Shown: piece after piece, positions 10,747 to 20,689 of the stretch | How positions within the stretch are numbered: position 1 is the first letter of the stretch | Layout of the letters: every line of letters begins with the position of its first letter | Origin: Cryptomeria japonica | Lineage: Eukaryota > Streptophyta > Pinopsida > Cupressales > Cupressaceae | Reading direction: 5' to 3' | Assembly: GCF_030272615.1 (NCBI RefSeq) | Contig: NC_081409.1 | Location: 205,403,364 to 205,467,363 of the forward strand | Length of the DNA stretch: 64,000 nucleotides | Translations under genes and position numbers: made by a program | The notes under the pieces: model-generated | The model's input: only the letters and a program-made list of their open reading frames with translations | What the model was told of the DNA's origin: nothing | The model's database searches: none

Positions 10747-11100
10747 GAGATGCTTCCTTCATTATCAAACCCTAATGAATCGTCTTAATGAACTACTTGA
10801 TCAATTGACTACACTACGATCCTACTTGCAACCACATTCCGTTCTTTGTTGAGCTCTTGTGCACATAAAATCTAAGAGCAAATATATCAAGCAAGATCAA
10901 TGGAGATAGGAAGAATGGAGATCAAAACCCTATTGGACATGTGATGGTATGAGCTTTGTGATTTCATTTGATTTGCATTGTCTTAGGTAATCTTCATATG
11001 TTATGGTGGATCTTTGTTGTTGTTAGGCTAGGGTTTTTGTGGTTGAATTCATTTAGCCTTTCAATATCATTATTATTGTTATCCATTTTCACCATATACA

Positions 11101-13286
11101 GTTTCCTTATCAACCACAATGTTTACTTATTGTGTATCAATGTTCATAGTATATAACACATCTGAATTAGGATTGGTGTCTTCATGTGTTATCTCCATAC
11201 TCTCAACATTATCTGTTGCCGGTGGTGTATCAATAGTTTCAACTGGTGGAGTATCAGAAGGAGGTGGGGGAAAGTTATATGTTACTTTTATGCTCGGAGG
11301 ACCACCTACCTTGCCTTTACCTTTATCCTTTTCCTTTTGATAGACTCTGAAATTCTTTGGTCTTTTAAGCTCTTCTTGCTTTTCCTTTTCCACAAAGAAA
11401 ATATCCCATTTTTCTATTGTTTCTTTAGTGATCTCATTCACTCTACCAGCCATTAAAGCTACATGTTGATGACCAGTGGAAAATACAGTCCTGTTTGCTT
11501 CACTTATCAGTTCATCAATTTCTTCTGCTGATTTTACTTGGTGAATTGTAAGTAGTTTTTCTACCTTAATATTCTTCTCCAATTCCACAACTGCTAACCT
11601 TTTTGCATCTAATCTTCTGTACAAGTTACTTGGTAGATCATCTACAACTTCTATCAAAAATTTCTTGTAAATGTCTAAGTGTAAAATAACACTATTTTCT
11701 ATACTTTACTTTTTCTCATTAGTGAAAGTGCTATACAACTTGCTAACATTTGACAAGTTTTCATCTTCAGTAATTTCATTCAAAAGATTGTCAAGTGGAG
11801 GGATAATTTGTTTTTCCTTCTTCTTCCTTGGTATTATTTTCTTTGTCAGAGGCCTTACTGCCTGTTGTTTCCGTCTTGTTCTCTTATGTGTAGGAGCGGG
11901 TACTGATGAAGGTTTCCTTTTTCTTTCTACTCTCTGAAACTCTGTCGGTATTTCACTGTCAAAGGAGGTACCAAATGGTGAAAGATGTGTTTCCCATTAT
12001 AATCCTTCCAAGTCACTCTCCTTGATACCAATTATATTCAACAAATCTTCCTTGATTACTTTTGCCTGTCTTGTTGCTTTCCTAATTGTTTGTTCTGTTT
12101 TCTTTATTCGTTTCTGTGATTGAACTTTGCTTTCAATAGTTTCTGCATTTCCAAATACTTCTTTTTCTAGTTCTCTAGGGGCTTCAAGGAGGGCTTTAGC
12201 ATATGTTTCTATTATGTTCTCATCTGCCTCATAACCCATTTTAGTTACCCAAATTGTTCTTGGAACCACTGCCTCCATCCAGATTTCATCCTTCTTCATA
12301 ACAAAGCATATTTCCTTTTGGTATTTGTCAACTATGGCCTGAGATAGTCTTTCCCTAATATTCATTCTAGCCTTTAGTGCCTAAAAGTGTTCAATTATGT
12401 TCTTCTCCTTGTCATCTCCCATGTTGTTAAAGATATCCAAAAGTTGTTTTCCTACCGGTATGTCAAAACCAAATTCTTTTCTACCTGTACCGAGTACTTC
12501 CTTAGTGATGTATAGCAATAGACATACAAGTAAGTTACCAAATCTGAATGTGCCTTTCTTATCACCCTTAATTTTCTTTAGATTGTCAATTAGTTCATCC
12601 TTCAGCCATTCACATATGTCAATTTTTGCATTATTGTTTACCATGTCATAAGCACTTTTGATACATAAACTAGAAATAGAGTTTAGTCTATTGGCATGTG
12701 TAGTCTTGTATCCTAGAATCATGCTAATGAATATTACATTGATATCCTTCACATCATTGAATCTCAAGGATCTGTTGTCATATGTTGCGCCGGTTAGGGT
12801 CATCACAGTGTCATTAGAGACCTTCTTTCCTTTATCTGGTCTGCTACCAGTGGAAGGTAAGCCAGTCACTACCCTAACTGCTTCTTTTGTTATCTTATGG
12901 ATGGAATCTAGCCAAAAGAACTCCCCATGAACTTTGCTAAGTACAATCCTTATAACTTCCTTGGGAAAATCAGGAATGCTAAGTATCTCCACAAAACCTA
13001 GGGTTTCAATTATCTTGTGTTCCGGTTTTACATTACCATTCTCATCACAGATTACAATCTTATACATGTTCATAATCTCATTAGCACCAAGTTCCTCAAT
13101 ATGACAATGTATGTAAATTATAGTGTCTTCAGCATAAGCAACTCCTTTGGGTATTTTAGAAAATGCTCCTAGGGTATCATCCTTCTTCACTACTTCAGGA
13201 ATGATTTTAAATACGAGCTTAGGGCATTTAACTACTTCAATTACAGTAGGGTTTGCAATGAATTCAGGTGCAGAGGAGGAAGCCAT
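11101..13286 (-). pseudogene. E2 unknown ORF (about 730 codons), interrupted by stops and by E1
   Basis: A single frame runs from the ATG at 13286 to the E1 junction with only four stops: TAG 12381, TAA 11997, TAA 11706 and TAA 11127. The N-terminal 300 residues are mixed alpha/beta-like and contain FFWLDSIHKITKEAVRVV, TGLPSTGSRPDKGK and RFGNLLVCLLLYITKEVLG. The middle is a basic, Lys-rich linker. The C-terminal part (about 11127-11760) has blocks found again in E3: LDIYKK, NLYRRLDAKRLAV and GRVNEITKET. No Pfam-type family is recognised. Conservation between E2 and E3 at protein level suggests it was once selected. What it does is unknown; gag-related or regulatory roles are guesses. Confidence 0.7.
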
Positions 13287-13699
13287 TGTATTAATACCTT
13301 CATCTTCCTTTAGGTTTGTAAGCTTGAATGATTTGCTTCACTTTGTTGTGGATGCCTTCACTTGGGTTTTTCATGCTCTAAGGAAATTTGAATCCTTGGT
13401 GAGTGAGAAAGAGTGAAAAACACTTTCTTTACAATGTCATTTCCTTCAACTACCACAATAAATGCCTGTTGGTTAAGTGAAAACTTAACTCATCTGCCGG
13501 TAAAGAAGCATTTCATCATCTTACCATCAACCGAGGGTAAACTAGCATGTTTTCAATTTGTTGCAATACCCCCAAGGGATTTCTTTTCAGTTAGATGAAG
13601 AATCTCCTACCGATGGAGTGATACCCTATTCTACCAGTGAAGGAATAACTTCACTAACATTCTGATCTGACTTTCTAATCCATTGTTTTGAAAATTCTT

Positions 13700-14690
13700 G
13701 CTTTACCTCATCAACCTTCTCTTTACCTTTCAAACTAGGTCCTTTGTTATTTGCCAATGATGCCTTCTACAAAATTTTGCAATATGTCCAATCTTGTTAC
13801 AAGCATAACAAGTCGCATTATTTTTTTGAATAGCTTTTCCATATCCTATGCCGATATGTGTTCTACATTGATTAGATAAGCGTCCAAATCTTCCACAAAC
13901 ATAGCATCTTACCTTCATTCTGCAATTTTCTAAATTGTGGATAATTTTGTTGCATTTAGAACATTGACCGGTGGGTGCACTAGTGTTCTGATAGTTTCTA
14001 GATCTACATTGATTTGCTCTATGACCATACTTGTTACAGTCAAAGCATTTCCCATTAAATTTGTAGGCATTTTGTTGTCTTACCAGTTTACCATGATCAT
14101 GATTGTTTGCAGTACCAGAGCTTTCACCAACTTCAAATCCAAGACCATTAGTATCTCCATTAGGTTTCTGATTTTTCAGCATGTCATCAAGTTCTTCTTA
14201 ACTTTTCTTGAATTTCTCCTTATGTTGATTTGCAGTAGCCAATTCATTTTCCAAGAAATCTTTCTGTCTCATGAGTTCAGTTTTATCATGTTCCAAGTGA
14301 ATCATATGTCTTCAACATATCATTTTCATGACTAAGTCTTAGATTTTCATTTTCAGTATCATTGATTCTCCTAGTCAAGTCATCTTCATTCTTCTTTCTA
14401 TCTTCAATGTCTTTACAAAATCTCATAGTCATATCTTGCATCTCATTCCTCAAGGTCATGTTTTCTTGCTTCATCTTGCTTACAAAATCATTAAGAGTTT
14501 ATTTTTCATCATCATCACTTTGTATCTTCTCATGAAGTTCTCTTCTATTGTTCCTAGCAATAGTGAGATTTTCTTGAAGTTCTTGAATGATTTCCTGTGC
14601 AGTCTTCTGCATCATAATCTGAAAGAGTTGTTTCCAATTGCTTTCTCAAGTTTTCCATCTGTATCGATGTCAGAATCTTCCTCAAGCTGT
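13700..14690 (-). pseudogene. E2 gag remnant: coiled coil plus four CCHC zinc knuckles
   Basis: Between 14182 and 13730 the minus strand encodes four CX2CX4HX4C-type knuckles: CFDCNKYGHRANQC, CSKCNKIIHNLENC, CYVCGRFGRLSNQC and CYACNKIGHIAKFC. In the third the His is replaced by Arg. Upstream (14474-14286) is a Glu/Asn/Lys-rich stretch, MTLRNEMQDMTMRFCKDIED and onward, that looks coiled-coil. The two parts lie in different frames, so at least one frameshift separates them. The usual N-terminal gag fold is missing: the remnant starts almost directly after the primer site. Zinc knuckles package element RNA. Four in a row is more than the one or two usual for copia gag. Confidence 0.75.
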
Positions 14691-14715
14691 TAGGCTTTTG
14701 AAAAAAGAGGACAAA

Positions 14716-14727
14716 GCTCTAATACCA
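14716..14727 (-). other. E2 primer-binding site (tRNA-Met type)
   Basis: On the minus strand the LTR end CCTAACA is followed by AT and then TGGTATTAGAGC. This matches the plant initiator tRNA-Met primer sequence TGGTATCAGAGC with one C-to-T change. E5 has the same site and spacing. Confidence 0.8.
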
Positions 14728-14729
14728 AT

Positions 14730-15504
14730 TGTTAGGATTCCCAAAGATACTGAGAGGGGGGGTGAATCAGTATCTTGCCGGTTTACAAATTTTCTAATCT
14801 TATTAAACAAATTGCATTCCAAAACAGTGTAATGGTAAACAAGAATTAATGCAGTAAATAAGAACAATAACCACAACATAGAAAGCACACCATAACACAA
14901 TGTTTATAATGAGGAAACCCAGTGTGGGAAAAACCTCGGTGGGAATTGTGACCCACAATATTCACTCATTGGCTAATAAATGAATATTACTTACAATAGG
15001 GACCTGCATACGCAGGAAGGCCAACTACCTAAAGCTCACTACTTAATTACAAAAGGGAAGTCTCAATGACTTACAAAAATGGATTATGGAAATTCAATAT
15101 CATGTAATGCTTCAATTCAGCATCTGCTATAACAAGTTCAGTACCGGTTTAAGCTCACAAAATAACCATAATCCTTACTCCAAAATCCACCTTAATATTT
15201 GCATATTACTTTTGCAACAATTTGACCATGTCCACACTTTTTTTAAATGATCTACAAGATCTCATACTTATATATGAGTCCTATTACAATTCGCCTTGTT
15301 GGCTTACAAAAAGATATTACAATTAAATACAAAATGTAATAAACAAAATCTTGTCGGCTGGGGTGCCGGTAACCATCTTTGCCGCTACTGGTAAACTATC
15401 TGTCGATGTCGGTGTCTGCCGGTGCCATAGGATTGCAAGGTTGCCATCAATGACAATACCTTCAATCACCTAAAATTTCTCATTGGGGTGTGCATTTGCC
15501 AACA
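14730..15504 (-). repeat. E2 5' LTR
   Basis: On the minus strand it starts TGTTGGCAAATGC at 15504 and ends GGGAATCCTAACA at 14730, next to the primer site. It shares two blocks with the LTRs of E3 and E5. One is a G-tract plus GGTGAATCAG (14752-14770). The other is a GGGAAAAACC...GACCCACAA module (14918-14958). The 5 bases outside are GTTTG (15505-15509). Confidence 0.75.
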
Positions 15505-15916
15505 GTTTGTTCGTTCATTTTATCAGGCATTGGCTTCAATATATTCTCATAAATGTCAATTAGATACTTTGGTTTCCTATGAATGATTCTAGGAGGTGTT
15601 AACATCGGTGCATTGTGTACATTCAATTCATCAAATAGAGAAGGTGTATGTTCATCATTTAATTGATTATTCAATGTGGTATCTTCTTCAATTGCATTAG
15701 GCTCATACGGTAAATCAAATGTCTCTTCTTCAATTGCATTAGGTGCATTATGTTCATTTGGTAAATCGAATTGAGATGTTGAGGATGACATACCTTCTTC
15801 TCCCATTGTTCTTGGGTCACATAATTTCTTCATACGTTGCCTTTGTCTTTCTTTTTCAGCCTCTCATTGTTCCACCGTTCCTCGCTTGTTCTTTCTCATG
15901 GTTGATATCGGTTGTC
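15505..15916 (-). pseudogene. KNKRG-type coding exon, locus 1, interrupted by E2
   Basis: After a splice-acceptor-like CTATTTAG the minus strand reads GACAACC and then encodes MRKNKRGTVEQ, a stop, and EAEKERQRQRMKKLCDP. A low-complexity acidic region with FDLPYEPNAIEEDT follows, then RIIHRKPKYLIDIYENILK, where E2 cuts in. The same exon start, with the same acceptor and a matching MGKNKRGANEQREAAKE, occurs at 53019-53171. The basic, heptad-like N-terminus recalls proteins of large DNA transposons, but the family is not recognised. It is listed as a pseudogene because of the stop and the E2 insertion. Confidence 0.55.
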
Positions 15917-16440
15917 CTAAATAGAATCATATTACATATACATGTAAAAAAAAGTTCATAAACAAATAATTAAACATACATATGCATCTTATCATTATTT
16001 TTTTGAATCAAAACTATTAAACAATCACAATAATATTGACAAAACTAATAAGAACAAAAATTCAATCATTTGAAATCATGCAAAAACAAAAAATTCACTT
16101 ACATATATTATAAAACAGTGATAGAAGTGCAAACACAGTTGCAGTGGGGCCTTCAATGACCTCAAAAACTTCTTTTGAGGTTGTTGAGGCTCTTGGGCAA
16201 ATAAAAATATGTCTAAGTACCTTGTACGCACTATATTAATAACCACTCATGCGCTGTTAATCCCTAAACTGTTGGCAATCCCAACGGTATAATTTTTCCA
16301 CCCTGTACTAATAATTAGCACGTACATGGTCCTATGCCTTAAAAATGTTATGGTAGGGCAGCGAACTAATAGGCTCAGTACCTCGTATGTGCTTACAAGT
16401 AATAAGTAGCGCGTACGTGCTATTTGTAGTAAAAAAAAAT
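15917..16440 (-). other. KNKRG locus 1: conserved intron and 5' region
   Basis: A donor ATGTAAGTGAA (16102) and the acceptor at 15917 bound a 186-bp intron. Upstream is a block with AACAACCTCAAAAGAAG and GAAGGCCCCACTGCAACT on the minus strand. The block is closely repeated at 43085-43150 (+) and in part at 52700 (+). Further upstream (16200-16430) are several short self-complementary words such as GCACGTACGCGC. The element family ends toward the GA tract. Confidence 0.6.
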
Positions 16441-16585
16441 GTGAAGGAAAGGGAGGGAGGGAGAGAGGGAGAGAGAGAGAGAGGGAGAGAGAGAGGGAGA
16501 GGGAGAGGGGAGAGAGAAGGAGGGGGGAGGAGGGAGGGAGGGAGAGAAGAAGGGGTATGGAGGAAGGGAGAAGGGGAGAGAGGGA

Positions 16586-16635
<50 letters not shown>

Positions 16636-16725
16636 TAAGAGAGGGAGAGAGAAGGAGGGAGCAAGAGAGAGAGAGAGAGAGGAGGGGGGAGGGAGATAGG
16701 AGGGGGGGAGAAGAAGGGGTATGGA

Positions 16726-16790
<65 letters not shown>

Positions 16791-16930
16791 AGAGAAGAAG
16801 GGGTACAGATTAAGGGAGAAGGGGAGAGAGGGAGAGAGAGGGAGAGAGAGAGAGGGGGGGGGAGAGAGGAGGGGGGAAGGAGGGAGGGAGAGAAGAAGAT
16901 GTATGGACGAAGAGAGAAGGGGAGAGAATC
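16440..16930. repeat. (GA)n/(GGGA)n purine tract
   Basis: Almost 500 bp of the + strand is purine: GA dinucleotides mixed with GGGA and GAAGAAGGGGTATGGA words. The latter are repeated near 16545, 16715 and 16795, so the tract grew by larger duplications as well as slippage. No gene is present; the long Glu/Arg frames here are repeat artefacts. Confidence 0.95.
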
Positions 16931-16949
16931 AAGTCTCTATTTTTCACTT

Positions 16950-17296
16950 AGGTCTCTCTCTCTCTCTCCCATTCTTTATATCTGAAGTATATCCCTCTTA
17001 TCCTCTATCTCTCTATCTCACTCTCCCCTTCTCTCAGGTGTATCTCTCTCTCATTCTCTCTCTCTCCTCCCCCTCCCTCTCTCCCTTTCTCATTACCTCT
17101 CTTTCTCACTCTCTCCCTCTCTCCCTCTCTACGCACCTCTTTCTAGTTTCTTGTACTCTCCTTCCATCCCTTCCTCCCTCTCACTAAGACTCTCTTTATC
17201 TCTCACCCTCTCTCTATGTCTCACCTTCCCTCCCTCCACCTATTAGGTCTCTCTTTCTCTACCAATCCCTCTATCCACCTCTTATATCTCTCTATA

Positions 17297-17367
<71 letters not shown>

Positions 17368-17470
17368 TCTCTTGTCTCTCCCTCTCATTCTCTATCTATC
17401 TATCTCACTCTCCTCCTCTCTTAGGTGTATCTCTCTCCCATTCCATCCCTCTCCTCTCCCTCTCTAAGGT
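16950..17470. repeat. (CT)n pyrimidine tract, mirror of the preceding purine tract
   Basis: Immediately after the purine tract the + strand becomes pyrimidine-rich for about 500 bp, with a pure CT core at about 17300-17362. Together the two tracts make a large imperfect inverted repeat. No gene is present. Confidence 0.95.
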
Positions 17471-18390
17471 CATTTGGTATTCTTAGGGGTCATATAGTAT
17501 CCTATAGATCCATGCATGTGTCCTAAGGGGTCATAGGACACCATATGACTCCTTAGAACACCATATGACCCCTTAGCACACCATGAAACCCATAATGACA
17601 CCAAATGGTGTCCTAAGGGGTCATAGAACACTATATGACCTCTTAGGACACCATATGACCCATAATGACACCATATGGAGTCCTAAGTGGTCAAATGGTG
17701 TCCTAAGGGGTTGTAGGAGACCATATGACCCCTTAGGACACCATATGACCCCTAACGACACCATATGGTGTCCTAAGGGGTCATAAGGTGTCCTAGGGGT
17801 CATAAGACACCATAAGACACATAATGACATCATATGGTGTCCTAAGGGGTCATAGGACACCATATGACCCTTAGAACAAAATATGACCCCTAACAACATC
17901 TAAGGGGTCATAGGGTGTCCTAAGGGATCATAGGACACTATATGATCCCTTAGCACACCATAGGACCTATAATGACACCAAATAGTATCTTCAGGGGGCA
18001 TAGAACACCATATGACCCTTTAGGACACCATATGGTTTTGTTATGGGTCATATGGTATCCCGAGGGGTCATATGGCATCTTATGACCCCTTAGGACACCA
18101 TATGGTGTCGTTATGGGTCGTATGGTGTTCTATGACCCCTTAGGACACCATATGACCTCTTAGGAAACAATGTGACCTTTAATGACACTTAAGGGGTCAT
18201 ATAGTGTCCTAAGGGGTCACAAAACACCATACAACCCATAACGACACCATATGGAGTCCTAAGGGATCATAGAACACCATATGACCCCTTAGGACACCAT
18301 ATGACCCATAATGACACCTAAGGGGTCATATGGAGTCCTAAGGGGTCATAAGACACCATATGACCCCTTATTACACCATATGACGCATAA
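17465..18390. repeat. Inverted-word satellite, block 1
   Basis: The block consists of the word GGGGTCATATGGTGTCCTAA and its reverse complement, mixed in both orientations about every 20-40 bp, with variants such as CATAATGACACC. Centres such as CCATATGG and CATATG are palindromic, so many local hairpins are possible. It lies between the CT tract and repeat R1. A second block of the same words lies at 40690-42300. Confidence 0.92.
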
Positions 18391-18624
18391 AGATTATCCA
18401 AACAATACATCCACATGATCCAAAGAAACCAATGTGCTCATCTTCTTCAAACATTCTACTTTATATCCTATCTTCTTTATAAAAAAAAAAAAGAGAGAAA
18501 ACATACCACCTTGTCAATCTTCTTATCACCTCATCTATATGCAAACAAAAAGAAGATATATTGGAGGAGCGCATAATTACCCTGTACATGCTTTTTATAC
18601 TACAGGTACCATGTATGCGCTTTT

Positions 18625-19480
18625 GACTATCTAGGCTTGGAAATGGGCCTGGATGACAAAGCTACGGTTTGGAAGTTTGATTTCCATCCATTTCCCTCCT
18701 TTTTGACGTGTTTTATTTTGTCAACTTGGTTTCTCAACTTTGTCATAATAAAGTTTACACTTCATCAAGTGGGTATTTCTAAAATTGCCACCATATTTTC
18801 ACCCATGTTCTGAGCTTTCTAACCATATAATTTTTAAAAAATTTGAACAACAATAGCATATTATTATTGAATTTCTTTTACCAGTGTCTCCATAGTTCTC
18901 ACAGACATAGGTGCACCATCTTTTTAATAACTTTTGATATACTTATCCAAATTTAAAAAAATTTATATATTATTGTAATGTACTTAATTCTTTATAATTT
19001 AAAAAAATAAATTATATTTCAATTTACTTAGTGCAACTTATGCTTCGCGCACGAACAGGTACCTAATTTTCAGGATGTGCTTTATTGGAAAAATCATTAA
19101 AAAACAAATACTAAAAAGAAAATTACAAAAAAATACACATCTTCTATTTGTCACTCTTAACTATCTTTGCGCCAAAGGATTTGTAAAAATACTAAATCTA
19201 ACTATGACTTTTCTGATGCGCACATCAGACACTATGTTAGGTTTTTTTTTAAAATCAGGGTCTATTTTTCGTGCACGAAGGATTTGACCCCCTTAATCTT
19301 ATCCAATTTTTAAAAAGTTTAGTAGTTTAGAAACTAAATTCAGAGTACTACAAAATTTGTTCTTTTATTATCTTCATATCTTGAGCGGATGACTTTCAAA
19401 TTTTGCCTCCAAGTTCAGGTTCACCTGATTTCAGAAAAAAAATAAAAGTGTCCACTTATACCCCCCTTTTTGACCACCAT
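18625..19480 (+). repeat. Dispersed repeat R1, copy A
   Basis: This segment matches 37826-38660 and 43383-44120 in reverse orientation. Shared blocks include GATGACAAAGCTACGG, CATCAAGTGGGTATTTC, GGATTTGACCCCCTTAATC and GTCCACTTATACCCCC. A short frame encoding KLQKNTHLL...KGFVKILNLTM is preserved in all three copies. DNA similarity alone may explain that. Function is unknown. Confidence 0.8.
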
Positions 19481-19493
19481 CTTTGTGCATTTA

Positions 19494-20173
19494 CCCATTC
19501 ATGTTATATGTTTATGGAGACTTCATGAAACCCTAATTCCTTGTGGAGACAAACAAAACTCCATTAAAATTTATATCATTAGTGTTTCAGATATTATTCA
19601 GCATCTCCCTCAAAGGAGAACATTTCTATTATTGCAATTCAATTACATTTCATTTCTATTTCACAGACTTTAATTCCAAAACTAGGGTTTGAGCTAAGGC
19701 AAACCCCTTTTATTTCCCTTCTCTATTGTGCATAGGAATAGGTACGGAGCTGGGATCTTTAGAATTGGCTTTATTCACAGAGACGTACAAATCCCCCTTT
19801 GGATGGTGAAAAGTGTAGAGGACCAGAGCGATAGGCATTTTGGTCTCAACATTTCAAGAGCTTCTTCTGGGAACATATCCGAACACTCGCGCATTACTAA
19901 TATCTAGTTTTGTGGCTCGATCCAACAATCGTAGCTCACTGTTTATGCGTTTTTACTTCAATTCTAACATATTTACCCTAATTTCAGCATTTTCACAATT
20001 CAACTTAAAAGAGGGTATCAATTAAAAACTCAGTGAATCTAATAGGATTTCTCAGCCCTATCCTTGCTGATTTGAGGCTAGATCTATTAGGTTCACCCCT
20101 CTTTAATGTAATTCCCCTAAGCCTAAAATTAGTGGTTTCTACTACATCTAGTGGTGGATTTTTCACCATTACA
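19494..20173 (+). repeat. E4 5' LTR, left-truncated
   Basis: It matches 25175-25851 of the 3' LTR, with shared blocks ATGAAACCCTAATTCCTTG, GCTCACTGTTTATGCG and TTAGGTTCACCCCTC. It ends TTCACCATTACA. The first roughly 490 bp present in the 3' LTR, including the TATA box, are missing. Confidence 0.85.
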
Positions 20174-20192
20174 TTTTGGTGAACCCGACTTC
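20174..20192 (+). other. E4 primer-binding-site position
   Basis: The sequence directly after the 5' LTR is TTTTGGTGAACCCGAC. The TGGTGAACCC start is in the correct place for a tRNA primer site. I cannot assign the tRNA with certainty. Confidence 0.5.
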
Positions 20193-20689
20193 TTACACTT
20201 TCATTTTTTAGTTTATGTTCTCAAATCTAAGTGTGTATGTATTTCAAATTCAAATTTACATTTACAAGTATAATTTTCAATTGAATTTCAAAAATTTAGA
20301 TGTTAAATTTCACAAAAACCCTAATTTCTAATTTTAAAATTGAGCTTATAGGTTGTCTAATTTGGATTAATTATTTCAAATCTGATTATTCATGAAATTT
20401 CAAATTCAAATTTGCACTCATAGATCTAAATTCCTAGTAGTTGAATTTACAAAAACCCTAATTTATAATTCTAAAAATTACAAGTGGGTTTGCATAATTT
20501 TTCAAATCAATTTTTAGATCTAAATTTTATGATATGCTATGATCTAGATGCATTTATATTTTAAATTCATAAATCAAATTGCTTAATTAATTGATTAATC
20601 AATCATTTTTACAAAATTTTGCATCGTTTAATCATAATTTTTAAATTTCAAATTCAAATTTCCTTCCTTTGTGCATGAGTTTTACTACT

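Larger units (their letters stand above)
1..11100 (+). mobile_element. E1: Ty3/gypsy LTR retrotransposon (Tat/Ogre-like), 5' part outside the window
   Basis: The element enters the window inside its polyprotein. In order it shows an aspartic protease, a G-patch-like segment, reverse transcriptase, two RNase H domains, integrase (ending at 5489), a long 3' spacer with an antisense ORF, two minisatellites, a polypurine tract and a 3' LTR (10335-11100). Integrase after RT/RNase H marks Ty3/gypsy. The second RNase H and the antisense ORF between pol and the LTR are known traits of the Tat/Ogre group. E1 carries at least nine in-frame stops and one frameshift, so it is dead. The next base after its LTR continues the reading frame of E2, so E1 appears to have inserted into E2, whose other half lies beyond the left edge. 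Confidence 0.88.
10335..11100 (+). repeat. E1 3' LTR
   Basis: The LTR starts TGTAGACACCTAAAA after the polypurine tract and ends ...CCATATACA at 11100. The solo LTR at 39102-40607 begins with the same 15 bases and also ends in ATACA, which supports both borders. U3 holds four AT palindromes (10395-10588), then a TATA box at 10739. Beyond 11100 the sequence continues the E2 reading frame, which also supports the border. The 5-bp flank is GTTTC; its partner lies off-window and cannot be checked. Confidence 0.75.
11101..15504 (-). mobile_element. E2: pol-less LTR retrotransposon with unknown large ORF, 3' part outside the window
   Basis: Read on the minus strand, E2 has a 5' LTR (15504-14730), a tRNA-Met-type primer site, a gag remnant with coiled coil and zinc knuckles (about 14690-13700), and a long unrecognised ORF (13286 to 11101). 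No RT, RNase H or integrase is visible in any frame between LTR and ORF. The ORF is cut at 11101 by the LTR of E1. A homologous ORF next to a matching 3' LTR occurs in E3 (53172-56108), so the layout is a family trait and not a chance junction. E2 is best read as a non-autonomous element, with E5-like copia elements as candidate helpers. Confidence 0.75.

Noticed and set aside
16440-17470. Long open frames rich in Glu/Arg/Gly or Ser/Leu on both strands
   Set aside because: They are translations of GA/CT microsatellite; open frames are automatic in dinucleotide repeats.
17583-17899. Frames on both strands through the satellite (His/Met/Pro rich)
   Set aside because: The periodic DNA word explains them. 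Both strands are open because the word appears in both orientations.
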